From an uncultured Erysipelotrichaceae bacterium (lineage in GTDB: Bacteria; Bacillota_I; Bacilli_A; RF39; UBA660): a DNA stretch of 9,901 nucleotides. Of the stretch, positions 1 to 5,653 are shown one piece after another; position 1 is the first letter of the stretch, and every line of letters starts with the position of its first letter. The stretch covers positions 1-9,901 of the forward strand of contig CACXFI010000082.1 in assembly GCA_902766875.1 (NCBI GenBank), in the 5' to 3' direction. Made by a program: the position numbers and the translations under genes. The notes below the pieces were generated by a model. It was given only the letters and a program-made list of their open reading frames with translations. It was not told the origin of the DNA and searched no databases.

Positions 1-518
1 AAAATAAAATCAGGCTCAGACGTAGGTACTCCAGAATTAGGTAAATAAACAGGCATCTTTCTAAAAGATCCACTTCCTTCTGGATATGGTGCTTTTGAAA
101 ATAAAACACTATGTAATTTTTGAATTACTAAAAATATAAAAGGCATATTCTTCCATTCATCAGAACTAATATAATCATATACTAATCCTAATCCTTCTCT
201 TTCAACTTTACTATGTACATCTTCCACAATAGATTCTTGAAGTCTATATCTATTTTTAAATTTATCCATAACATTAGAAAAGTCTGTTTTGTTATCTAAA
301 CTATAATAAAGCTTAATTAAATTCTTAGGAACATTTTCTAATTCATAAACACTTTTATTCTTTCTACAAGTAGCATATGACTTAAAATATTCTTCTACTA
401 AATAATCACTATATCTATCATGAATATCTTCATTTTTATCTACTTCTACTAATGCCCTAATCATATCAGCAAACTTATCGTTATTAACACTATTCATCAT
501 ATTTTTAGCAGTTATCAC
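1..518 (-). CDS. Probable Fic-domain protein, N-terminal part (runs off left edge)
   Basis: An open frame of 172 codons starts at GTG (516-518) and continues to the window edge, so only the N-terminal part is visible. The GTG start is chosen because AAGGAAG lies about 8 nt upstream; the next in-frame ATGs (500, 497) have no ribosome binding site at the right distance. Residues from about 125 on resemble the early part of a Fic/DOC fold: a helix with LHSVLFSK, then GSGSFRKMPVYL, then a Pro-containing segment (GVPTSEPDF). This matches the family pattern of a helix followed by G-x-[FL]-R and a beta flap before the catalytic motif. The Fic motif HPFxxGNGR should lie beyond the edge and cannot be checked. 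Fic proteins usually transfer AMP or another phosphate-containing group to target proteins, and some are toxins. I see no inhibitory [ST]xxxE[GN] motif in the visible part. The first 100 residues are helical and charged and are not recognised. The gene has its own promoter and palindrome. Family assignment is moderate; activity is unknown. Confidence 0.6.
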   Translation of the reverse strand, partial: MITAKNMMNSVNNDKFADMIRALVEVDKNEDIHDRYSDYLVEEYFKSYATCRKNKSVYELENVPKNLIKLYYSLDNKTDFSNVMDKFKNRYRLQESIVEDVHSKVEREGLGLVYDYISSDEWKNMPFIFLVIQKLHSVLFSKAPYPEGSGSFRKMPVYLPNSGVPTSEPDFI

Positions 519-543
519 AATTACCACTTCCTTTTGGTGGAAT

Positions 544-572
544 ATATTAACATAATTGTTAATTTTTGTCAA
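544..572 (-). promoter_or_regulatory. Sigma-A-type promoter of the Fic-domain gene
   Basis: Read on the minus strand, a perfect -35 TTGACA (567-572) is followed by a 17-nt spacer and TAATAT (544-549). TG lies one base upstream of the -10, giving an extended -10. The predicted start of transcription is near 537, leaving a leader of about 19 nt that holds the ribosome binding site. This is the best-matching promoter in the window. Confidence 0.8.
546..563. promoter_or_regulatory. Operator-like palindrome within the Fic-gene promoter
   Basis: ATTAACA-TAAT-TGTTAAT is a perfect inverted repeat with two 7-bp arms and a 4-nt centre. It fills most of the spacer between -35 and -10 and overlaps four bases of the -10. 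That is where a dimeric repressor would block RNA polymerase. No regulator gene lies next to it in the window. Chance palindromes are common in AT-rich DNA, so the call rests on arm length and placement. Confidence 0.45.
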
Positions 573-584
573 TAATAATTAAAA

Positions 585-610
585 AAATAAGATATATTAA
601 TATCTTATTT
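585..610 (-). terminator. Intrinsic terminator of the thioredoxin-like membrane protein gene
   Basis: A perfect 10-bp stem (585-594 with 601-610) around a 6-nt loop is followed on the minus strand by a run of seven Ts that includes the last stem bases. The stem contains the TAA stop codon of the gene (605-607). It has only one G-C pair, so it is weak by itself, but placement and the T run support the call. Confidence 0.6.
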
Positions 611-1138
611 ATAATAATCTATAATTTCATTTTCTCCACTTAAAAACATTGTAATTTTACCATTCTCTATCTTTAATAAAGCAGGATTACTAATCTTAAG
701 TCCATCTAAAGTAGTAATACTTTTATCTACGTCACCTATATATTTACTATTCATGGAATCACTAGTATTTACTCTATATACTTTATCATCAAGTAAATTA
801 TTACTTACAGTATGACTAACATTACTATCCTGTTCATTAAAATCAAAGCAATAAACATAATAAACATCTTCTTTTTGTTTAAATATATTACTAGCTAAAA
901 TTTTATTTGCAACATTAGTATTAGTTTCTTGTTTATCATTAGTTTCGTTTTTATCTTTAGAAAAATCCAATTCTTTAGTAACAAATATAGCTAAAACAAA
1001 ATATAAAGCAACAAAAAATATAACAATAACACTAAAGGTTAAAACATATCTTCTCCAATCAACTTTTTCCTCTACTGGTTTTTCTTTTAAATCTCTTCCA
1101 TTCTTTTTGGCATCTTTTCTTCTTAATTCTCTTCCCAT
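605..1138 (-). CDS. Membrane-anchored thioredoxin-like protein lacking a CXXC motif
   Basis: This encodes 177 residues starting at ATG 1138. That ATG is preferred over the in-frame ATG at 1153: GAAGGTG lies at proper distance upstream of it, and the 1153 codon falls at the predicted transcription start. Residues 1-30 are basic and cytoplasmic. About 31-53 form one membrane helix, followed by a polar linker (54-78, Asn/Lys/Thr/Asp) and an outer domain of about 100 residues. This domain ends with NPALLKIENGKI and a Gly-containing turn (LSGENEIIDYY), like the cis-Pro strand, final strands and helix of thioredoxins. The usual CXXC is absent; where an active site might follow the first strand (YYVYCFDF) there is a single cysteine, Cys97. 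A redox role is therefore doubtful, and a binding or accessory role is possible. It has its own promoter downstream of the lipoprotein gene. The fold is inferred from pattern only. Confidence 0.6.
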   Translation of the reverse strand: MGRELRRKDAKKNGRDLKEKPVEEKVDWRRYVLTFSVIVIFFVALYFVLAIFVTKELDFSKDKNETNDKQETNTNVANKILASNIFKQKEDVYYVYCFDFNEQDSNVSHTVSNNLLDDKVYRVNTSDSMNSKYIGDVDKSITTLDGLKISNPALLKIENGKITMFLSGENEIIDYYK

Positions 1139-1158
1139 TATTACACCTTCCATGAATA

Positions 1159-1187
1159 ATTATAGCAAAAAAACAAATACTAGTAAA
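1159..1187 (-). promoter_or_regulatory. Extended -10 promoter of the thioredoxin-like gene
   Basis: On the minus strand, TATAAT (1159-1164) is preceded by TG plus one base (extended -10). Seventeen bases upstream lies TTTACT (1182-1187), which matches four of six -35 positions. The predicted start is near 1152, supporting translation from ATG 1138 rather than 1153. The -35 lies in the loop of the terminator of the preceding gene. Confidence 0.65.
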
Positions 1188-1198
1188 GTATTTGTTTT
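1170..1198 (-). terminator. Intrinsic terminator of the LolA-like lipoprotein gene
   Basis: A perfect 11-bp stem (1170-1180 with 1188-1198) with a 7-nt loop is followed on the minus strand by a run of seven Ts. The stem overlaps the TAA stop codon (1197-1199). The next promoter starts inside this element. Confidence 0.75.
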
Positions 1199-2297
1199 AC
1201 TTAGATACAGGAAGAGAACTAATAGATCTAGCTATTTGTAATAGTTCACTACTTTCTAGATTATCACTTGCCATATAATAATCAATACCACCATTACTCC
1301 AAGTTATAGAATTATCAGAAACGACCGCTAAAACATCAGTAACAAAATCAATATTTCCACTAACTGGCAATATCAAACCTTCTTTATCATATACACTAGA
1401 TTCTTCTATAAGTACAAAAGAACTATCTCCATCAAAATTTAGAATAAGTCTTTTACCATTATCAGTATCAATAGATTCTTTAGAAGTAAGATAAGTATTA
1501 TCTGGTAAATACATAGGATATACTATATCATCAATAGTTACAGTTTTTTTACTTTCTTTTTCTTCATTATCTAAATTTGCATCATTAGTAGTATCATCAT
1601 CTTTCTTATCTTCAGTAGCATTTTCAGATTCTGCATTCTTAGTATTTTCTTCTTCTTTTTCATTATTAGTATTTTCTTTAACAGTAATAACTTGATTTAA
1701 ATCAAAATAATTATCATCAAACTTATGATTTAATTCTACTTTAGAAAAATCCATTTTTATCTGTGCTTTCAAATCATTATCTAATACTTCTACCTTAGTA
1801 ACATTAGCATTATTATCAACATAAACATTCTGTTTTACTAAACTAGTATTATTTGGATAATTAACAGATGAGGTTATTACATATCCAGAATCATTATGCT
1901 TTACTATATAATCTTTATCATTATTAATATCTTTCATAATAGATTCTAATAAATATACTTGAGAATTATTATTAGGCCAATCACTTTGAAATTTAAAACT
2001 TTTATTCAAATTAGGAGTTACTACATATACTCCATCCTTATTTCTAAGTATTACTTGTTCATGATTATTAGATTTATTAGTTAGTTCTACCTTATAATAA
2101 TTATCTTTTTGATATGATACCTTAACTTGATAAGTATATACATCTTCATTATTAATTATTTCCATATCTCCTTCTAAATAATAACTTTTACTCTTATCTA
2201 AATTACTATTTAGTTTTTTCAAGATATTATTATCACTACCAACACTACATCCTGTAAGTAAAATTAAAATAAAACTTATAAAAAATATTTTTTTCAT
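1197..2297 (-). CDS. YdcC/LolA-like lipoprotein
   Basis: This is a 366-residue lipoprotein. Residues 1-16 are a signal peptide and LTGC (14-17) is the lipobox, so Cys17 should be lipidated and the protein held on the outer face of the membrane. About 22-205 resemble the LolA-fold lipoproteins of Bacillota such as Bacillus subtilis YdcC. They contain the characteristic stretch LNKSFKFQSDWPNN (97-110) followed by SQVYLLES. Residues about 208-250 are a low-complexity acidic Glu/Asn/Lys/Asp linker. The C-terminal domain (about 251-366) starts with a short strand motif (VYPMYLPDNTYL). It looks like the second domain of longer family members, which have an RseB/MucB-like arrangement. Members are thought to bind hydrophobic ligands or peptides near the membrane, but the exact role here is unknown. 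GGGGATGG lies just upstream of the ATG. The gene is divergent from DUF378 and separated from the next minus-strand gene by a terminator. Confidence 0.8.
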   Translation of the reverse strand: MKKIFFISFILILLTGCSVGSDNNILKKLNSNLDKSKSYYLEGDMEIINNEDVYTYQVKVSYQKDNYYKVELTNKSNNHEQVILRNKDGVYVVTPNLNKSFKFQSDWPNNNSQVYLLESIMKDINNDKDYIVKHNDSGYVITSSVNYPNNTSLVKQNVYVDNNANVTKVEVLDNDLKAQIKMDFSKVELNHKFDDNYFDLNQVITVKENTNNEKEEENTKNAESENATEDKKDDDTTNDANLDNEEKESKKTVTIDDIVYPMYLPDNTYLTSKESIDTDNGKRLILNFDGDSSFVLIEESSVYDKEGLILPVSGNIDFVTDVLAVVSDNSITWSNGGIDYYMASDNLESSELLQIARSISSLPVSK

Positions 2298-2318
2298 TAT
2301 CCATCCCCATTCTAATAA

Positions 2319-2347
2319 ATTATATATTTATTTAAAAAAATTATGAA
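2319..2347 (-). promoter_or_regulatory. Promoter of the LolA-like lipoprotein gene
   Basis: On the minus strand TTCATA (2342-2347, four of six -35 matches) is followed after 17 nt by a perfect TATAAT (2319-2324). The predicted start is near 2312, giving a leader of about 15 nt. The region is almost entirely A/T, so the spacing and the perfect -10 carry the call. Confidence 0.55.
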
Positions 2348-2370
2348 TAATAAAATAAATATTGTTAATA

Positions 2371-2383
2371 ATACTAATAGTAT
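2371..2383. repeat. Short palindrome upstream of the DUF378 gene
   Basis: ATACTA-A-TAGTAT is a perfect 13-bp palindrome just upstream of the DUF378 ribosome binding site. It overlaps a TATAAT hexamer at 2381-2386. It could be a regulator site or a chance event in AT-rich DNA. Confidence 0.3.
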
Positions 2384-2398
2384 AATAAGGAGGATAAT

Positions 2399-2596
2399 AT
2401 GAATACATTATATAAAATAGCACTAACATTAGTAATAGTTGGTGCCTTAAATTGGGGACTAGTAGGTATAGCCGATTTTAATTTAGTAGAATTTCTATTT
2501 GGAGAACAAACTCTAATAACAAGATTAGTCTATATCCTAGTTCTAATATCAGGATTAGTATGTCTAGGCATATACACTAAAGATTTAGATAAATAA
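2399..2596 (+). CDS. DUF378 family small membrane protein
   Basis: This 65-residue protein is the only supported plus-strand gene in the window. It has two hydrophobic segments (about 5-25 and 40-60). The diagnostic family pattern is present: ALNWGLVGI at 16-24, a short LVEFLFG stretch, then LVYILVLISGL. DUF378 proteins are common small inner-membrane proteins of unknown function, and the length is typical. A strong ribosome binding site, AAGGAGG (2387-2393), lies five bases before the ATG. The gene is divergent from the lipoprotein gene, 101 bp apart, and converges on the yebC transcript, with which it shares a terminator. A TATAAT at 2381-2386 is too close to the start codon to leave the ribosome binding site intact, so its promoter is not settled. 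Confidence 0.9.
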   Translation: MNTLYKIALTLVIVGALNWGLVGIADFNLVEFLFGEQTLITRLVYILVLISGLVCLGIYTKDLDK

Positions 2597-2598
2597 AA

Positions 2599-2620
2599 AA
2601 ATATAGATTACTCTATATTT
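2599..2620. terminator. Bidirectional intrinsic terminator between DUF378 and the yebC transcript
   Basis: A perfect 9-bp stem (2599-2607 with 2612-2620) and a TTAC loop has T runs on both sides. On the plus strand ATTTTTTTT follows; on the minus strand at least seven Ts follow. It begins just after the DUF378 stop codon and contains part of the TAA stop of the opposing hypothetical gene (2619-2621), so one element serves both converging transcripts. Confidence 0.75.
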
Positions 2621-3107
2621 ATTTTTTTTCTAATTTTAAAGCTCTAACTTTTGTCCTATAATAACCAGCTTTTACAGCTTCAATTTGGTCACCAAAATCA
2701 TCTGAAGTTCTAGGATATTTTTTTAAACAAAACAAATTAGAATCCTTAAGTAATTCATCAGGATACTGTGATAAAACATCTGCTATAGTTGGATTAAACT
2801 CTCTATTATCTCCTATTTTATGATAACAAGGAAATTCTCCTAATGTAATTAATTCCCTAGGTGATACAACACTACGCCTATTATCATCTATATTATCTAT
2901 AAAAGATAAACTAAGTAATTCATCTAAATTAAAATCTCTTAACTCATACCAAAAAGAATATCTCTTTACTAAAGGTCTAATTTTTTTATATCTTTCTATT
3001 AATTCTTCTCTAGATAACTCTGGTAAAATAATTTTTGTTTCTACAATCGCCTTTTCAGATTCTAACATAAACATTTTAGGTTTTTCCACTAATTCTATCT
3101 TTTTCAT
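2619..3107 (-). CDS. Hypothetical protein, second gene of the yebC transcript
   Basis: I do not recognise this 162-residue protein. It has no signal peptide or membrane segment, so it is likely cytoplasmic. It begins MKKIELVEKPKMF and has a charged helical region at 32-48, rich in Glu, Arg and Lys. The middle carries a cysteine-histidine patch (EFPCYHK), then a segment rich in Asp, Pro and Leu with a second cysteine (NLFCLKKYPRTSDDF), and the end is basic (YRTKVRALKLEKK). No zinc motif is complete. A strong ribosome binding site, AGAGGAGG, lies 7 nt before the ATG. It starts 22 nt after the yebC stop with no terminator between, so it is probably co-transcribed with yebC. The N-terminal half, with LSREELIERYKKIRPLVKRYSFWYELRD as its core region at about 31-58, is the best query for a profile search. 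Confidence 0.75.
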   Translation of the reverse strand: MKKIELVEKPKMFMLESEKAIVETKIILPELSREELIERYKKIRPLVKRYSFWYELRDFNLDELLSLSFIDNIDDNRRSVVSPRELITLGEFPCYHKIGDNREFNPTIADVLSQYPDELLKDSNLFCLKKYPRTSDDFGDQIEAVKAGYYRTKVRALKLEKK

Positions 3108-3129
3108 ACCAATTCCTCCTCTTTCTCTA

Positions 3130-3849
3130 CTATATATCTAAATTATGATATACATTTTGAACATCATCTAAATCTTCTAATGTTTCAATTAAAGATATAG
3201 CTTTTTCTTTTGTTTCATCGTCTAAATTAACATAATTACTAGGTACCATAGTAACTTCTGACATATTAAACTTATCATATCCTAAACTAGTTAAACTATC
3301 TTTAACATTTAAAAAATTATCTGGACTAGTGGTTATAACATAACCATCTTCTTCAGAAACAAAATCTTCTACATCTAATTCCAGTACATCTTCCATTAAT
3401 TTATCTTCATCATACTCTTTATCTAATATAATAATTCCTTTTCTACTAAACAAATAACTAACAGAACCATCAGTTCCTAAATTACCGCCCTTTTTAGTTA
3501 AACTACTTCTAACAAAAGAAGCTGTACGATTACGATTATCAGTTAAACAATCTATCATTAAAGCCATACCTCCAGGCCCATAACCTTCATATCTAACAAA
3601 TTCAAAATTCTCATCATTACCTTTAGCCTTAGCCTTATCAATAGCACTTTGAATATTAGATTTAGGCATATTTTCAGCTTTTGCTTTCTCTATAACCATC
3701 CTTAAAGATGCATTATTAGCAGGATCAGTATCTCCACTTTTAGCAGCAACATATAATTCCTTAGCTAACTTTTGAAATATCTTACTTCTTTCCGCATCAA
3801 TAGCGCCTTTTTTTCTCTTAATAGTAGACCATTTACTATGACCTGACAT
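3130..3849 (-). CDS. yebC: YebC/PmpR (TACO1) family protein
   Basis: This is a 239-residue full-length member of the family. It has the hallmark N-terminus MSGHSKWSTIKRKKGAID, the NMPKSNIQSAIDKA segment, the YEGYGPGGMALMIDCLTDN block and the GGNLGTDGSVSYLF block. These cover the three usual domains. The family was first described as DNA-binding regulators. Work on mitochondrial TACO1 and bacterial YebC points to a translation role, helping ribosomes through difficult peptide stretches. It acts in the cytoplasm. The ribosome binding site AGGAAGGA lies about 7 nt before the ATG. The gene has its own extended -10 promoter right after the tad terminator. Nothing is missing or unusual. Confidence 0.97.
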   Translation of the reverse strand: MSGHSKWSTIKRKKGAIDAERSKIFQKLAKELYVAAKSGDTDPANNASLRMVIEKAKAENMPKSNIQSAIDKAKAKGNDENFEFVRYEGYGPGGMALMIDCLTDNRNRTASFVRSSLTKKGGNLGTDGSVSYLFSRKGIIILDKEYDEDKLMEDVLELDVEDFVSEEDGYVITTSPDNFLNVKDSLTSLGYDKFNMSEVTMVPSNYVNLDDETKEKAISLIETLEDLDDVQNVYHNLDI

Positions 3850-3884
3850 AATATCATTCCTTCCTACTTTTCCTTCTTTTGTAT

Positions 3885-3914
3885 ATTATATCACTAAAAT
3901 AATAAAAATAACAA
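3885..3914 (-). promoter_or_regulatory. Promoter of the yebC transcript
   Basis: On the minus strand TTGTTA (3909-3914) is followed after 18 nt by a perfect TATAAT (3885-3890) with TG one base upstream (extended -10). The predicted start is near 3878, giving a leader of about 28 nt. The -35 overlaps the T-rich tail of the tad terminator. Confidence 0.7.
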
Positions 3915-3943
3915 AAGAATTATTACATTTTATAATAATTCTT
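3915..3943 (-). terminator. Intrinsic terminator of the tad operon
   Basis: An 11-bp perfect stem (3915-3925 with 3933-3943) with a 7-nt loop starts directly after the tadC TAG stop (3944-3946). A T-rich tail (TTTTGTTATTTTT) follows on the minus strand. It has only one G-C pair. Confidence 0.65.
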
Positions 3944-4648
3944 CTACATTATATAATTCAAAAGTACAGGAGCTAATATAATTAGTAACATTAAAGGTAC
4001 AAAAAACAGTACTGATATAACACTTATTTTTATAGGCACCTTAGATATAGTAGCTTTAACTTCTAATACTCTTTTTTCTCTTAAATAATCTATTTGATTA
4101 TATAAATTATTAATAATACTACTACCAAACATATCAGCTTGAGTTAAAGATAATACTATATTATTAATAGTATCAGAAGGAATATTTTCTTCCATATCAT
4201 TTAATGCTTCTATTAAACTCTTTCCGAAAGATACTTCTCTAATAGCTTCTTTAAATTCATCACATAATTCACTTTTTAAACTATTAGTAGTAACAGTTAA
4301 AGCTTCTTCTAAATTTCTACCAGTCTCCAAAGATAAAGTCAATATTTCAAAGAAATTCATAGCTTCCATTTCTAATTTTTTAGTTCTTACTTTTATTCTA
4401 TCATCTAATAATACTTTACCAAACATATAATAATATAATACTGATATAATTGGTGCAAATATATATCCAAATCTAAATATATAAACAACAAGTATAAATA
4501 ACATAGCAGTAGTTATTAATCTAAGACTCAAGAAAGTAATAGTATCAATCTTACTACTAACACCTAATAATTTTATCTTCTTATCTATCCTATCTACTAC
4601 TTTTTTAGGAAAAATCCTAGTAGCTAATTCTCTATTATTATTCATCAT
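3944..4648 (-). CDS. tadC: TadC, Tad/Flp pilus assembly inner-membrane platform protein
   Basis: This 234-residue T2SS F-type platform protein is the last gene of the Tad operon. Two adjacent hydrophobic segments lie at about 43-59 and 62-80. A cytoplasmic helical domain follows at about 95-205, with the typical EILTLSLETGRNLEEAL and GKSLIEALNDM segments and QADMFGSSI. A C-terminal membrane segment lies at about 207-231. In known systems TadB and TadC form the platform on which the CpaF ATPase acts. Its ATGATG start overlaps the TGA stop of tadB by four bases, so translation is probably coupled. GAGGG sits 7 nt upstream of the first ATG, which is preferred over the second. The length is slightly under that of typical TadC proteins (about 280-320 residues), mainly at the N-terminus. 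Confidence 0.9.
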   Translation of the reverse strand: MMNNNRELATRIFPKKVVDRIDKKIKLLGVSSKIDTITFLSLRLITTAMLFILVVYIFRFGYIFAPIISVLYYYMFGKVLLDDRIKVRTKKLEMEAMNFFEILTLSLETGRNLEEALTVTTNSLKSELCDEFKEAIREVSFGKSLIEALNDMEENIPSDTINNIVLSLTQADMFGSSIINNLYNQIDYLREKRVLEVKATISKVPIKISVISVLFFVPLMLLIILAPVLLNYIM

Positions 4649-5640
4649 ACATCAACCCTCATAATTCTTTTTAATAACATTATATATATTATAAACATTA
4701 ATATCATAATAATCAGAACTATATACCCTAAAACAGTACTAAATAAAGGTTTAAAATAAGAATTATCCATAAAATAAATTATTCCAACAAAAATAATAGG
4801 TTCAAAGAATAATATCTTAACTACTAAATTAGAACTCGCAGTTAAATTTTTCAATTCTTCATCTAATTTCTTCTTATCAAACATAGTTCTCTCTATAGAA
4901 TTAAATACTTTAACTATATTACCACCAGTTCTATTTAAAGTAGTTAAAGTAGCCGCTAAATATCTAGCCTCTTCCACATCATTTCTTTTAGCAAATCTCT
5001 CAAATACAGTACTAACATTTAGACCATATTTTAAATCAGTATATATCTTTTCAAATTCATGATTAATAGGTTCTTCTAACTCTCTACTAGCAATTTCTAC
5101 AGCTTGAACAATACTTTTACCAGACTTAAAAGCATTATTCATAATAATTATAGCCCTAAACATTTCATTTTTAAGTAATTTATTTCGTCTTTTCTTTTGA
5201 TATATCAAATATAAATCATACAAATAGAATCCTATTATAAAATTAATAATTATTCCCATTATTCCTAATAATTTGCCATTAATAACAACAGACCCCATAG
5301 CAATAATTACAAATAATACACCAACAAGTATTTTTTTAGATATAAAATCAATTAATACTATATCACTACCATATTCTACATATTTACTATATCTATTACT
5401 AATTTTATTTAATAATTTACTCTTACCAACACCATCCCTCATATTTAAAATTAAATTATTATACTTATCTAATAATTTATCAAAAAATGATAATTCATGA
5501 GTTTTCATAGACTCAATACTATATCTTCCTATTCTTCTTTCATAAGATATAGATTTTTTTTGTCTAATTATATATATAATAGATATAACTATAGCCAAAA
5601 ATACAAATATTCTTGCTATAAATATCAATATATTACTCAT
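4645..5640 (-). CDS. tadB: TadB, Tad/Flp pilus assembly inner-membrane platform protein
   Basis: This encodes 331 residues from ATG 5640. A GTG nine bases upstream (5647-5649) is also in frame, but it falls directly behind the ribosome binding site (GAGAGGTGAT), which is spaced correctly only for the ATG. One membrane helix lies at about 3-25 and a basic cytoplasmic segment at 26-95. Two membrane helices follow at about 103-145. The T2SS F domain (about 160-270) carries MNNAFKSGKSIVQAVEIA and TTLNRTGGNIVKVF, and two C-terminal helices lie at about 272-290 and 300-323. This matches the TadB layout. With TadC it forms the platform for pilus assembly. The stop overlaps the tadC start, and the preceding cpaF stop is 13 bases upstream. 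Confidence 0.92.
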   Translation of the reverse strand: MSNILIFIARIFVFLAIVISIIYIIRQKKSISYERRIGRYSIESMKTHELSFFDKLLDKYNNLILNMRDGVGKSKLLNKISNRYSKYVEYGSDIVLIDFISKKILVGVLFVIIAMGSVVINGKLLGIMGIIINFIIGFYLYDLYLIYQKKRRNKLLKNEMFRAIIIMNNAFKSGKSIVQAVEIASRELEEPINHEFEKIYTDLKYGLNVSTVFERFAKRNDVEEARYLAATLTTLNRTGGNIVKVFNSIERTMFDKKKLDEELKNLTASSNLVVKILFFEPIIFVGIIYFMDNSYFKPLFSTVLGYIVLIIMILMFIIYIMLLKRIMRVDV

Positions 5641-5653
5641 AATTATCACCTCT

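Noticed and set aside
524..540. Short hairpin (CCAC with GTGG) around the Fic-gene ribosome binding site
   Set aside because: Only four base pairs, and the predicted transcript starts near 537, so the 5' arm would be mostly absent from the RNA.
1139..1153. Upstream ATG as start of the thioredoxin-like gene
   Set aside because: It has no ribosome binding site and coincides with the predicted transcription start; the ATG at 1138 has GAAGGTG at the correct spacing.
5273..5500. Plus-strand open frame of 75 codons inside tadB
   Set aside because: It is the antisense of a well-supported membrane protein gene, with no ribosome binding site of its own and a composition typical of antisense reading.
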